Shown here: positions 34,697-43,040 of the stretch, one piece after another | How the letters are laid out: the number at the start of each line of letters is the position of its first letter | How positions within the stretch are numbered: position 1 is the first letter of the stretch | Source of the DNA: Aquificaceae bacterium | Lineage (GTDB): Bacteria; Aquificota; Aquificia; Aquificales; Aquificaceae | Direction: 5' to 3' | Length of the DNA: 64,000 nucleotides | Assembly: GCA_037481935.1 (NCBI GenBank) | Contig: JBBFKQ010000003.1 | Span: forward strand, 140,291 to 204,290 | Made by a program: the position numbers and the translations under genes | The notes under the pieces: model-generated | Told to the model about the DNA's origin: nothing | What the model saw: the letters and a program-made list of their open reading frames with translations, nothing else | Database searches by the model: none

Positions 34697-34904
34697 GGAG
34701 ATAAAGGAAAAGATACTTGAGAGGGTTTCAAACAGGGCACTCGCCCTGAGAGCCTTTGAATACATAAAGCTGGTAAGAAGAGAAGATGGCACCCTCTGGG
34801 TAAAGGAGGAATTTGAAGATACAAACAACCACGCCCTGTGGTTTATGGTGCTCGCGTGTGTAAACTATGCCCAGAGGCTCATAAGAGGGGAGGAGCTGGA
34901 CTGA
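34674..34904 (+). CDS. Unrecognised 76-residue protein
   Basis: The ATG at 34674 is chosen because AAGGAGG lies 7 bases upstream. The acidic, helical protein (MEEMPLPEEIKEKI ... ALWFMVLACVNYAQRLI) has no recognised family. It overlaps the PHP gene by 23 bp in another frame and shares one base with the start of the pterin enzyme (TGATG), so it is translated as part of the trpS operon. Confidence 0.6.
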   Translation: MEEMPLPEEIKEKILERVSNRALALRAFEYIKLVRREDGTLWVKEEFEDTNNHALWFMVLACVNYAQRLIRGEELD

Positions 34905-35251
34905 TGCCCTGGAATGTGATAGTAAAGAAAAAATTTAACTGGGCACATTTCCTTACAGACTACCACGGCGCTCCAGAGCCCATTCATGGACACACCTGGA
35001 CTGTAGAGGTTCATATAAGGGCGGACAGCGTAGATGCGGGTGGTATGGGCTATGACTTTCTGGAGATAGACAGTTTTCTGAGGGAGCTCCTGCCCGATTA
35101 CAGGCTTCTGAATGAGCTGGTGGATTTCTCACCAAGTGCAGAGAACATGGCAAGGTGGATTTACCAGAAGGTGAAGGAGAGATACCCCACAGTCTCAAGG
35201 ATAATCGTGTGGGAGAAGGAAGACTGTGGGGCGGAATACTGGGAGGATTAA
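34904..35251 (+). CDS. 6-pyruvoyl-tetrahydropterin synthase family, PTPS-III type
   Basis: The 115-residue protein has the zinc histidines H15 (FNWAHF) and H28/H30 (HGHTW) of the PTPS/QueD family and the C-terminal VWEKED glutamate. The catalytic cysteine of QueD (CxxxHGH) is absent; instead the motif is E25-P-I-H-G-H, the ExxHGH pattern of PTPS-III, which makes 6-hydroxymethyl-dihydropterin from dihydroneopterin triphosphate and replaces FolB in some bacteria. The presence of folE and folP in the window and no folB fits that role. GAGGAG precedes the ATG at 34904; a longer frame has no support. Confidence 0.82.
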   Translation: MPWNVIVKKKFNWAHFLTDYHGAPEPIHGHTWTVEVHIRADSVDAGGMGYDFLEIDSFLRELLPDYRLLNELVDFSPSAENMARWIYQKVKERYPTVSRIIVWEKEDCGAEYWED

Positions 35252-35703
35252 CAGCTGACACAGTTAGCCTGCTTTGCCTCCCTTGCCTTCTTTGCCATCT
35301 CAGGGTCGTAGGCTTTGCCTTGCCAGAGCATCTGATAGACCACCTCGTGTGTGCTCTCTGCAAGCTCCGTTAGCTCTTTAAAGAGCCTGTTGAAGCCCTC
35401 GCTCCTATGAGATTCCTCGTGGTCTTCCAGAGACCTCCAGAAGGTAATTATGAGCACTTCTCTTTCCTTCAGCGGATGCTCTGTAGTCTGACCTGCTGTG
35501 GATCCCTCAAGGGATACACCACCCGTATTCAGTGCAACAAAGCCTCCATAGAAGCCCGTGTCGGAGTGGTAAGTTTTCACATGCTCGCAGAGGTATGCCA
35601 CCCTTTCAGCCACATCGTCAATGGTGACACCCTCCTTTAGCACCACGTAGTTTATGTTAACTATGGCATCCTCTGGAACGTCTACTATGTAGTTTCCATA
35701 CAT
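35248..35703 (-). CDS. Possible ABM-like dimeric alpha/beta-barrel protein
   Basis: This 151-residue protein is not firmly recognised. REVLIITFWRSLEDHEESHRSEGF resembles the strand-helix signature of antibiotic-biosynthesis-monooxygenase-type ferredoxin-like barrels. The N-terminus (VDVPEDAIVNINYVVLKEG) gives a second barrel strand, and the protein ends in CVSC. AGGAGGTG lies 5 bases before the ATG, so translation is well supported. It converges on the pterin gene with a 4 bp overlap. Confidence 0.55.
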   Translation of the reverse strand: MYGNYIVDVPEDAIVNINYVVLKEGVTIDDVAERVAYLCEHVKTYHSDTGFYGGFVALNTGGVSLEGSTAGQTTEHPLKEREVLIITFWRSLEDHEESHRSEGFNRLFKELTELAESTHEVVYQMLWQGKAYDPEMAKKAREAKQANCVSC

Positions 35704-35782
35704 GGTTGCACCTCCTGCAAGTTTTTTAACGATTTTCTAATATAATAAAATCCTTAAAAGAGTGCTATGCGTTAAATCATAA

Positions 35783-35799
35783 ATACTGACATTCAGTAT
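35783..35799 (-). terminator. Hairpin at the end of the alcohol dehydrogenase gene
   Basis: ATACTG and CAGTAT form a 6 bp stem around a loop that contains the dehydrogenase stop codon; on the minus strand it is followed by TTTATGATTT. It is a plausible weak intrinsic terminator for the leftward operon. Confidence 0.4.
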
Positions 35800-36953
35800 C
35801 CTTCGTATGCCCGCTCATAGAGCCTGTAGACATCCTCAAGGGATGGCTCTACCGGGTTTATTCCAAAGAGTCCCCTTGAGAGCATATAGACATCCTCCGT
35901 AAGTCTGTCCAGTTTTTCCCTCTCCACTCCAAGGTCTTTGAGGCTCACCCTCAGTCCCACCCTATGCAGAAAGTCCTCAAGGGCTTTTACTGCCATGTGG
36001 GGCTCTGCAGGATAGCCCATAAGCTCTGCAAAGAGGGCATACTTCTGAGGGCTTCCCCTGTAGTTGAAGTCCGTTACCGCCACAGCAAGGGCTGCAAGGC
36101 CTTCAGCATGGGCTACATGGGGGTAGTGGGCCGAGACGGGATGTTCCATGCCATGTATGAGGGCAACCCTTTTTCTGTCTATGGCAATACCTGCCAGCAT
36201 GGCCGCATAGCTCATATAAGACCTTGCCCTGAGGTTGTCTGGCTCTTCCAGGGCTATGGGAAGCCACTCTCTGATAAGTGCTACAGCCCTTATTGCAAGC
36301 TCCTCCGCAAACTGGTTGGAAAGCCTGTTGGTAAGGGACTCAAGGGCATGCATGAGGGCATCTACGCCTGTAATGGCGGTGAGCTTTCTGTCCATGCTTA
36401 CCGTAAGGGAAGGGTCTATTATGGCAGCCCTCGGGTAATTGAGGGAGTGGGAAATTACCAGCTTTTCCTTTCTTATGGGATTGGAAAGGACCGAATACCT
36501 GTTTACCTCGCTACCGGTGCCCGCGGTGGTGGGGATGCATATGACAGGCCTGTTCAGAAAAGGTATGAGCCTTGGACCTTCGGGGTAGTTCACGTAGTCC
36601 CATGCGTAGCCTTCATTGGAGGAGACTATGGATATGGCCTTCGCAGAGTCCAGGCTGCTACCTCCACCAAGACCCACTATGTAGTCTATCTTCTCTCTCA
36701 CCACAAGCTCACTGGCAAGGTTAACCACCTTGTCCGTGGGGTTTGGCTCAATCTGGTCAAAGAGGAGGACCTCCTCTGCACCGCTTCTTTTCAGAGAATC
36801 AACGACCCTCTGAAGGGCTCCACTTTCCCTTGTGCTTCTTTTACCCGTGACCACAAGAGCCCTGTAGCCAAAGCGCCTGCCCACCTCCCCAACCTTTTCT
36901 AAAGTGCCCGTGCCAAATATTACCTCAACAGGGAGATAAAACTCAAAGTTCAT
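35793..36953 (-). CDS. Iron-containing (group III) alcohol dehydrogenase
   Basis: The 386-residue protein has the nucleotide-binding GGGSSLDSAKAIS and GTAGTGSEVNRYSV segments, and metal ligands in DALMHALESLTNR and HGMEHPVSAHYPHVAHAEG. Family members reduce aldehydes or oxidise alcohols with NAD(P)H and Fe or Zn; the butanol-dehydrogenase-like subgroup is the closest look. Its ATG overlaps the stop of the TraR-like gene by 4 bp. Confidence 0.9.
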   Translation of the reverse strand: MNFEFYLPVEVIFGTGTLEKVGEVGRRFGYRALVVTGKRSTRESGALQRVVDSLKRSGAEEVLLFDQIEPNPTDKVVNLASELVVREKIDYIVGLGGGSSLDSAKAISIVSSNEGYAWDYVNYPEGPRLIPFLNRPVICIPTTAGTGSEVNRYSVLSNPIRKEKLVISHSLNYPRAAIIDPSLTVSMDRKLTAITGVDALMHALESLTNRLSNQFAEELAIRAVALIREWLPIALEEPDNLRARSYMSYAAMLAGIAIDRKRVALIHGMEHPVSAHYPHVAHAEGLAALAVAVTDFNYRGSPQKYALFAELMGYPAEPHMAVKALEDFLHRVGLRVSLKDLGVEREKLDRLTEDVYMLSRGLFGINPVEPSLEDVYRLYERAYEGY

Positions 36954-37393
36954 GCCTCTGTTATGTCTTCCCTCTGGAGCTCAACCTCTTCCGGTATGGT
37001 TGCCTCAAAGGTTACTGCAGGATAGGTGGGCACTATGCCCTCTTCCTCTGCCTTTTCTGCACAGTGGGCGTGGTATCTCGTCCAGGGTATTACCATGAGC
37101 CTTTCAAAGGGTATTTCTTCGTTGCAGTATTCACATATACCGTAGGTGCCAGCCTGCATCTTGCCCAGGGCATGGTCAATTTCCTTAATTATGAAAAATT
37201 CTCTTGAGGAGAGGGTATCAAGAAGCTCCTGTGTGTAGGTCATCTGACCTATATCCTCAAGGTCCCTTGGCTCCTTTACCTCCTCCCCAATGCGCGCCTG
37301 GGTGTCTTCCTTCTTCCTGTAGCGTTCAAGAAGCTTCGCCTTCTCCTCAAGCAGCTTGTCTCTCAGAACCTCAAGCTGTTCTCTGCTCAGCAT
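36950..37393 (-). CDS. TraR/DksA-type zinc-finger protein
   Basis: The 147-residue protein has an N-terminal coiled coil (EVLRDKLLEEKAKLLERYRKKED) and the C-terminal finger GTYGICEYCNEEIPFERLMVIPWTRYHAHCAEK. The finger has C-x2-C and then H-x2-C instead of a second C-x2-C, so zinc binding may be 3Cys-1His. Such proteins bind the RNA polymerase secondary channel (DksA) or have other roles. It is coupled to the alcohol dehydrogenase gene and diverges from the PpiD-like gene. Confidence 0.85.
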   Translation of the reverse strand: MLSREQLEVLRDKLLEEKAKLLERYRKKEDTQARIGEEVKEPRDLEDIGQMTYTQELLDTLSSREFFIIKEIDHALGKMQAGTYGICEYCNEEIPFERLMVIPWTRYHAHCAEKAEEEGIVPTYPAVTFEATIPEEVELQREDITEA

Positions 37394-37445
37394 GTCAGCC
37401 CTCCTAAAAGGAATTCAGAATAATATATGCTAAAATTTTCTCCCG

Positions 37446-38780
37446 ATGTATTCCCTTCTTCACAGATACAAAAGTATAACAGTAGCCATTATAGCAGTTG
37501 CAACAGGGGGTTTTTTTCTGTGGCTGTTCTTTGCAGGAGGTGTGAGTGATATAACTTCACCCTCAAAGAGATGTGTGGTGGAGGTAGGCTCAGGCTGTGT
37601 AACTCTAAAGGATTACAGAAGAGAGCTTCTGAGATTTTCTGAACTTCTGAAAAATCCACAGATGGAAGAGCTTGTCAGAGAGCAGGTGCTGTCAAACCTT
37701 ACGGCTCAGGAGCTCCTGTATCAGAAGGCAAAGAGCCTTTCCTTCATCGCCAGCGATGAGGAGGTGGTGGAGGTAATAAAGTCTGACCCATCCTTTCAGG
37801 AGGGTGGTCTTTTCACCTCATCTAAATACAGGGAGGTGCTGTCAAGGATAGGGCTGACGCCGGAAGAATACGAAGAATACATAAGGAAAGTCCTGAGCAT
37901 CCAGAAGCTTCTTAGTTTTTTGAGCAACGGTGTATACCTTTCAGAAAAAGAGCTGGAGATAAACCTGCTTGCGGAAAACACGCTTCTGAGTGGAAGTTTG
38001 TATCTTATAACTCCTGCAGATGTATCCCAGGGCTACAGCCCTTCAGAGCAGGAAATGCTGGAATACTACCAGAAGAACAGAGAGCTCTTCAAAAGGCCTG
38101 AGGGGAAGCTCATATGGGTATGGAGAGAGAGGGAAAAGGAGAAGGCTCTGTCCATATACAATGAGCTAAAAAAAGGAAAGGAAAGTCAGGGCTATCAGGA
38201 ATATAGACTGCCGGAGGACACCCAGAAGATGGGAAGCCTCCTGGAAAAGGAAGCTCAGAAGCTTAGCCCTCAGGAAAGGTTCAGCATCACAAAGGATGGA
38301 GAAGATTATGTGGTCCTGTATCTAAAACAGGTCATTCCCGCAGGGTATGAAGAGTTTGAGAAGGTGAAGGAAAAGGTGAAAGAGAGACTGGTGGAGGAAA
38401 AGTCGCAGTCCATCCTGCTACAGAAGGCACAGGAGGTGGCAAAGGAGCTAAGAGAGGGGAAAAAGCCCGCTGTGAGGGCTCTGAACTTCTCTGACACGCC
38501 AGCCATGCAACTCAATGCAGTGGTCAACATGGACCAGAACAGTCTGGTTCGCATTGTGCTATCTGGGGAAAGGGTCTTTGGTCCCTATCCTCTAAGGCAA
38601 GGCTACGGGGTGCTTCTTGTGGAAAAGAGGAGCAGAAAGGAGCTAAGACCTGAAGAAAGGGAGGAAGTAGTCAGGGACATACTCAGCCTCAAGTCTCAGG
38701 CTATGCTCACCCAGTATGTGGAACACCTGAAAAAGAACACAAAAATACGCATAAACAAGGAACTGCTTGGAGGTGTATGA
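37446..38780 (+). CDS. SurA/PpiD-like periplasmic chaperone (peptidyl-prolyl isomerase family)
   Basis: A basic start and one membrane helix (about residues 12-34) anchor the protein. A SurA-N/trigger-like helical domain follows (residues 60-180: LTAQELLYQKAKSL, LTPEEYEEYIRKVL). A central region corresponds to the parvulin domain, and the C-terminal part (VFGPYPLRQGYGVLLVEK) is the usual ending of PpiD. At 444 residues it is shorter than E. coli PpiD, and parvulin motifs are weak, so isomerase activity is doubtful. It probably assists folding of exported proteins. The last bases carry the ribosome-binding site of the citryl-CoA lyase gene. Confidence 0.75.
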   Translation: MYSLLHRYKSITVAIIAVATGGFFLWLFFAGGVSDITSPSKRCVVEVGSGCVTLKDYRRELLRFSELLKNPQMEELVREQVLSNLTAQELLYQKAKSLSFIASDEEVVEVIKSDPSFQEGGLFTSSKYREVLSRIGLTPEEYEEYIRKVLSIQKLLSFLSNGVYLSEKELEINLLAENTLLSGSLYLITPADVSQGYSPSEQEMLEYYQKNRELFKRPEGKLIWVWREREKEKALSIYNELKKGKESQGYQEYRLPEDTQKMGSLLEKEAQKLSPQERFSITKDGEDYVVLYLKQVIPAGYEEFEKVKEKVKERLVEEKSQSILLQKAQEVAKELREGKKPAVRALNFSDTPAMQLNAVVNMDQNSLVRIVLSGERVFGPYPLRQGYGVLLVEKRSRKELRPEEREEVVRDILSLKSQAMLTQYVEHLKKNTKIRINKELLGGV

Positions 38781-38781
38781 A

Positions 38782-39561
38782 ATGGAAAAGAAGTGGAGGA
38801 CAGCCATAACCCAGCATGTGGGGCATGAAACTTACATAAGGGGCTACAGGCTTCTGGACCTTGTGGGAAACCTGAGCTTTGCCCAGGCCATATACCTGAT
38901 ACTCAAAGGAGAGCTTCCCGGCGAAAAGGAATCAAAGATGATGGAAGCCATCTTTGTCTCCGTAATTGACCACGGAATAGCACCACCTTCTGTTATAGCT
39001 GCAAGGTCCGTGGCTTCAGGCGGTAATTCTCTCAACGTGGGCGTTGCTGCAGGTGTTCTGGCCTTTGGTTCTGCCCATGGCGGAGCCCTTGAGGATGCCA
39101 TGAAGTTTATTCAGGAAGGAGTGGCAAGCCAGAAAAGTGTGGAGGATATAGTAAAAGAACATCTTGAAGCTAAAAAGCCCATACCTGGCTATGGACACAG
39201 ATACTACAAGGACTTTGACCCCAGGACCAAGAGGCTCATGGATGTAGCCAGAAGTCTTGGCTTTTACGGAAAACACTGTGAGTTTGCAGAGGCGGTTCAG
39301 GAGGAGATTGGTAGGCAGAAGGGCAAAAGGCTTGTGCTCAACGTGGATGGGGGCATTGCTGCGGTTGCATCAGAGATGGGCTTTGACTGGAGGCTTGGAA
39401 AGGGCTTTTTCATAATAGGAAGGGTTCCAGGGCTTGTGGCGCATGTCTATGAAGAGCTCACCACAGAAAAGCCCTTCTCCAAGAGGCTTGATGAAGAGGC
39501 AGAGACAGAATACACGGGTGTGCCTCCAAGAGAATTGCCCGAAGAGTTCAGGAGGGTATGA
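38782..39561 (+). CDS. ccl: Citryl-CoA lyase (short citrate-synthase homologue)
   Basis: The 259-residue protein aligns with the C-terminal two thirds of citrate synthase: ITQHVGHETYIRGY, NLSFAQAIYLILKGELP, AFGSAHGGALEDAMKF and the active-site HGGA/PGYGHRYYKDFDPR, with AAVASEMGFDW. A full-length citrate synthase has over 370 residues. In Hydrogenobacter-type Aquificae a protein of this size splits citryl-CoA into acetyl-CoA and oxaloacetate, the second step of ATP-dependent citrate cleavage in the reductive TCA cycle. GGAGG lies 8 bases before the ATG at 38782, within the end of the preceding gene. Confidence 0.85.
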   Translation: MEKKWRTAITQHVGHETYIRGYRLLDLVGNLSFAQAIYLILKGELPGEKESKMMEAIFVSVIDHGIAPPSVIAARSVASGGNSLNVGVAAGVLAFGSAHGGALEDAMKFIQEGVASQKSVEDIVKEHLEAKKPIPGYGHRYYKDFDPRTKRLMDVARSLGFYGKHCEFAEAVQEEIGRQKGKRLVLNVDGGIAAVASEMGFDWRLGKGFFIIGRVPGLVAHVYEELTTEKPFSKRLDEEAETEYTGVPPRELPEEFRRV

Positions 39562-39974
39562 GCCTGCAGGAGAGCATACTTAGGCTTTACAGGTTTTTTA
39601 CCGGTATAGTCTTCAATGTGGCAATAATTATACTTCTCTTTTCTCTCTTCGTAGGTCTTGGAAGAACCATTCTGGAGCTTGGCCTGGTCTTTACAGAGGC
39701 AACGGTAAGGCTCAGCATAAAGGAGCTTGTTACCAACGTTCTTTCCATAGTAATACTCCTTGAACTTGTAAGGGCCTTTGTGGACTACTTTGAACATGAG
39801 AGAGTTAGAGTTGAAATACTCATAGAAATAGCCGTAGCCTTCATGATAAGGGAGTTGATGATATACATTTTTGCCGGCAACTTAAAGGGGACAGATGTGA
39901 TTCTCTGGACGCTGGGTATAGCCCTTCTGGTTGGGGCAAGGACGCTTACGGTTGTGTTCAAACCCACAAAATAG
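39558..39974 (+). CDS. PsiE-like membrane protein
   Basis: The 138-residue protein has four predicted membrane helices and the PsiE-family pattern (FNVAIIILLFSLFVGLGRTI, IVILLELVRAFVDYFEHERV, VAFMIREL). The family is phosphate-starvation-inducible in E. coli but its function is unknown. It overlaps the citryl-CoA lyase gene by 4 bp. A second PsiE-like gene lies at 47478. Confidence 0.7.
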   Translation: MSLQESILRLYRFFTGIVFNVAIIILLFSLFVGLGRTILELGLVFTEATVRLSIKELVTNVLSIVILLELVRAFVDYFEHERVRVEILIEIAVAFMIRELMIYIFAGNLKGTDVILWTLGIALLVGARTLTVVFKPTK

Positions 39975-39976
39975 CT

Positions 39977-40219
39977 CTAAACTTCGTAGATAAGGTCAAG
40001 AAGTTCCTTTGCCTTCTGCTGGTCAATGAGCTTCAGCCTTTTATAGACCTCCCTTGCCTCTGATACCTTTCCGGCCCTGACGCAGGCAACTCCAAGTTTA
40101 AGGAGAAGCTCCGGGTCTTCAGGCTTCTCCTGAAGCTCTTTCTTTAAATCTTCAATAAACCTCTCCAGAAGGCTCTCTCCCATCCTGCTGAAGACTCCCT
40201 TATAGCCTCTCTCCATCAT
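39977..40219 (-). CDS. Small TPR-like protein
   Basis: The 80-residue protein contains about one and a half tetratricopeptide units (EDPELLLKLGVACVRAGKVSEAREVYKRLKLID), preceded by an amphipathic helix. It probably mediates a protein contact; no more specific role can be given. The start overlaps the stop of the upstream gene by 4 bp. Confidence 0.6.
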   Translation of the reverse strand: MMERGYKGVFSRMGESLLERFIEDLKKELQEKPEDPELLLKLGVACVRAGKVSEAREVYKRLKLIDQQKAKELLDLIYEV

Positions 40220-40725
40220 GGTCTTGCTCCATAAAATCTATAACTGAGACTGCATATCCTCTCCAGATTTTCCAGAACAAGGTCCTCCACGAATGGGTTA
40301 TGAGATATAAGAACCACGTTCAGTCCAAAGCCTCCCTCCTCAAGTAATCTTCTTGAGTTTTTTAAAAACTCTCTCAGCACCTCATCATGTTCTATCTCAA
40401 AGGGTGCACCTAGGAAGTGATGGCTTATACCCAGAAAACTGCCGGGCTTTACCCTCACCGTTAGCCGTATGGGATTGAGGCTCTCTATGAGCCTTTCTCT
40501 CTCAACTGCATACTCAAGCCCAAACATGAGCATGGCGTCGGTGACCAGATGCCTGGAGGATAGAGAAACAAACTGTCTGAAACCGCTTTCTCTGAAGTCC
40601 AGCTTGAGGTTGTCCTTTACGGTCTCAACCCAGTGGGGGTGTGGGTTTTCCAGTAGCCAGAATATTTTCTCAGGATAAAAGCTCTGACCTTCCTGCCTTC
40701 CCCACAGCATGGTGACTAGGGGCAT
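40216..40725 (-). CDS. Unrecognised 169-residue protein
   Basis: No family is recognised. The protein is soluble with several histidines (NPHPHW, SRHLVTD, GISHHFLG, LISHNP), which could bind a metal. The start is uncertain: ATG at 40725 or at 40710; neither has a Shine-Dalgarno sequence, and TATATTTATAAC lies just upstream, so the message may be leaderless. It is coupled to the small TPR-like gene. Confidence 0.5.
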   Translation of the reverse strand: MPLVTMLWGRQEGQSFYPEKIFWLLENPHPHWVETVKDNLKLDFRESGFRQFVSLSSRHLVTDAMLMFGLEYAVERERLIESLNPIRLTVRVKPGSFLGISHHFLGAPFEIEHDEVLREFLKNSRRLLEEGGFGLNVVLISHNPFVEDLVLENLERICSLSYRFYGARP

Positions 40726-40761
40726 TGTTATAAATATAGGCTGGGTTTATATTTTTATGCC

Positions 40762-42159
40762 ATGTTTGGAGTGCTCAGAAAAAAACCCCTTGACAAACTT
40801 GTGGAAGCTCTCGGGAAGGAGAAGGTGAATACATCCCTCGTTGAAAGAAAACTCTATTCCTACGATGCAACTCCCATACCCGTTGAGAGGGCTTTACCCT
40901 CCGCTGTGGTCTTTCCAGAGAGCCATGAGGATGTGGTTAAACTGGTAAAGGCATGCTATGAAGAAGGAATACCCATCTTCCCGAGAGGTGCCGGCTCAGG
41001 CCTGACGGGTGGTGCAGTGCCAACCTCTGAGAGGGGCGTGGTTGTATCCTTTGAGAGGATGAAGCGATTTGAGGTGAACGTGGACAACGCCACTGCAGAG
41101 GTCCAGCCAGGCGTTATAACTGCACAGTTTCAGGAGTATGTGGAAAGGCTGGGGCTCTTCTATCCACCAGACCCCTCTTCTTTCAAGTATTCAACCCTTG
41201 GGGGGAACATTGCAGAAAACGCCGGCGGACCAAGATGCCTCAAGTATGGTGTAACGAGGGAATATGTGCTGGGGCTTACCGCAGTGATAAAAGATGGGGA
41301 GGCTATAAAGACGGGAAACCCTGTCATAAAGGATGTGGCAGGCTACGATATTACCAAGCTTTTTGTAGGGTCTGAAGGGACACTGGGTCTGATAACCTCT
41401 GCAACCCTCAAGCTGATACCCAAGCCAAAGGCAAGGGCAACCGCACTGGCGCTCTTTGACAGACTTGAGCATGTGGGCAGGGCGGTTACAAAGATATTCA
41501 CCTCTGGCATATTCCCCTCCGCCCTTGAGTTTATGGATGAGGATGCCATAAGGGCTGTGGAGGACTACAAGCCAGTGGGACTGCCAAAGGTATCAGCACT
41601 GCTTCTCATAGAGGTGGATGGCTCACCTCAGAGCGTGCAGGAGGATATAAGGGATATTAAAGAGCTGCTTCATTCCATGGGAGTGGAGGTAAGGACTGCA
41701 AACAGCAGGGAAGAAGAGGAAAGGCTCTGGAGTGCAAGAAAAAGCCTGGGGCCGGCCCTTGGAAACCTGAGAACAGGCAAAATAAACGAGGACATAGTAA
41801 TTCCGAGAATACATCTCTCAGAAGCAATTCCAGAGTTCAGGAAGGTTGCAAAGAAATACGACCTTCTAATGGTCATATTTGGACACATAGGAGACGGGAA
41901 CCTTCATGTGAACCTGCTCTATGACAAAGCTAACAGAGAAGAGGAAGAAAGGGCAGAGAAGGCAGTGGACGAGGTTTTTGAAATTGCCCTCAGATACAAC
42001 GGCTCCATAACGGGAGAGCATGGCGTTGGGCTCACAAAGAAGAAGTTTCTCCAGTGGCAGTTTGGAAATGCGGGATATGAACTGCTCAAAGGTATAAAGA
42101 GGCTCTTTGACCCCAAAAACCTTTTTAATCCGGGTAAAGTGGTGGAGCTTGAACCATGA
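40762..42159 (+). CDS. GlcD-type FAD-linked oxidase (glycolate or D-lactate dehydrogenase)
   Basis: The 465-residue flavoprotein has the PP-loop FAD domain (IPIFPRGAGSGLTGGAVPTSERG, DPSSFKYSTLGGNIAENAGGPRCLKYG, DVAGYDITKLFVGSEGTLG) and the C-terminal substrate/metal part with FGHIGDGNLHVN and TGEHGVGLTKKKFLQWQFG. It oxidises a 2-hydroxy acid such as glycolate or D-lactate. GlcE and GlcF are not beside it. It overlaps the next gene by 4 bp. TATATTTTT lies close to the ATG and no Shine-Dalgarno sequence is seen. Confidence 0.9.
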   Translation: MFGVLRKKPLDKLVEALGKEKVNTSLVERKLYSYDATPIPVERALPSAVVFPESHEDVVKLVKACYEEGIPIFPRGAGSGLTGGAVPTSERGVVVSFERMKRFEVNVDNATAEVQPGVITAQFQEYVERLGLFYPPDPSSFKYSTLGGNIAENAGGPRCLKYGVTREYVLGLTAVIKDGEAIKTGNPVIKDVAGYDITKLFVGSEGTLGLITSATLKLIPKPKARATALALFDRLEHVGRAVTKIFTSGIFPSALEFMDEDAIRAVEDYKPVGLPKVSALLLIEVDGSPQSVQEDIRDIKELLHSMGVEVRTANSREEEERLWSARKSLGPALGNLRTGKINEDIVIPRIHLSEAIPEFRKVAKKYDLLMVIFGHIGDGNLHVNLLYDKANREEEERAEKAVDEVFEIALRYNGSITGEHGVGLTKKKFLQWQFGNAGYELLKGIKRLFDPKNLFNPGKVVELEP

Positions 42160-43040
42160 TAAGGGTCCTATTGATGCTTACGATGCTTGCAGGTCTAAGC
42201 AATGCAAGCGATGAGTTTGTGAAAGGCCTCGTGGATAAGCTTATGGAAAAGGGGCAGTCAGCATGGTGGTGGGATTCTAAGTGGTGGGATGAGGGCTACA
42301 TAGAAAATGTGCCCAACTACAGGGTGAGAGTGGAAACCGCTGTAGTTAAGAAAAGAGATGTGGAAGTGCCCGTCTTCATATACAGGCCAGATGACAGGGA
42401 AAGGTATCCAGGAGTTCTTTTTATACATGGAAGGCGTGGGCTTGACGACCTGTTTAAACTTCATGCAAAAAGGCTTGCCAGCAAGGGGTTTGTTGTGATA
42501 GCGCCAGACCTCTACACTGGCAGGCTTATACCCCAGTTTCCCATAGAGCATGACCCCGTGCTTGAGGAGGACCTTGATGCAGTCCTGGTGTATGCCCTTA
42601 ACAGAGATGACTTAAAAGGAAAAAGAATCTGTGCCTACGGACTTACAAGGGGTGGATACTACGCTATCAGGCTTCTCGTGACCTTTAAAAGGCAGGAGAA
42701 GAACATAGCCTGCTTTGTGGCCTACTATCCCCATATGCAAAACCCCAACGCCCCAGAGCCTGAACAGGTTTACCGCTACGCCCCAGAGTGGGAAAGCCTT
42801 AGAATACCCACCCTGATACTTGTGGGTGAAAATGAGCAGTATCAGAGGATAAGACCTGCGCTTGTGGCGGTAGAACACCTCAGGGCAAAGGGCGTGCCTA
42901 TATGGATACTGGTTTACCCGGGCGTGGGAAGGGGCTTTGACTTCAGACTTGACAGGAGAACCTTTGCCGATGACCTGGCATCAAAGGATGCTCTTATAAG
43001 GTCTTCACTTTTCATGAAGAGGCACCTTGAGAAGGAATAG
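42156..43040 (+). CDS. Secreted dienelactone-hydrolase-like protein with altered catalytic residues
   Basis: A cleavable signal peptide is likely (residues 1-18, LLMLTMLAGLSNAS). The rest has the alpha/beta-hydrolase fold of the DLH family: YPGVLFIHGRRGLDD, GFVVIAPDLYTGR, a nucleophile-elbow strand ICAYGLTRGGYYA and a C-terminal ILVYPGVGRGFDF. The nucleophile position holds T164 (family C or S), the acid region reads VGENEQ rather than containing a clear aspartate, and the expected histidine is R259. It may be a non-catalytic binding protein. The region after the signal peptide is Trp-rich (WWWDSKWWDEG). Confidence 0.8.
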   Translation: MIRVLLMLTMLAGLSNASDEFVKGLVDKLMEKGQSAWWWDSKWWDEGYIENVPNYRVRVETAVVKKRDVEVPVFIYRPDDRERYPGVLFIHGRRGLDDLFKLHAKRLASKGFVVIAPDLYTGRLIPQFPIEHDPVLEEDLDAVLVYALNRDDLKGKRICAYGLTRGGYYAIRLLVTFKRQEKNIACFVAYYPHMQNPNAPEPEQVYRYAPEWESLRIPTLILVGENEQYQRIRPALVAVEHLRAKGVPIWILVYPGVGRGFDFRLDRRTFADDLASKDALIRSSLFMKRHLEKE

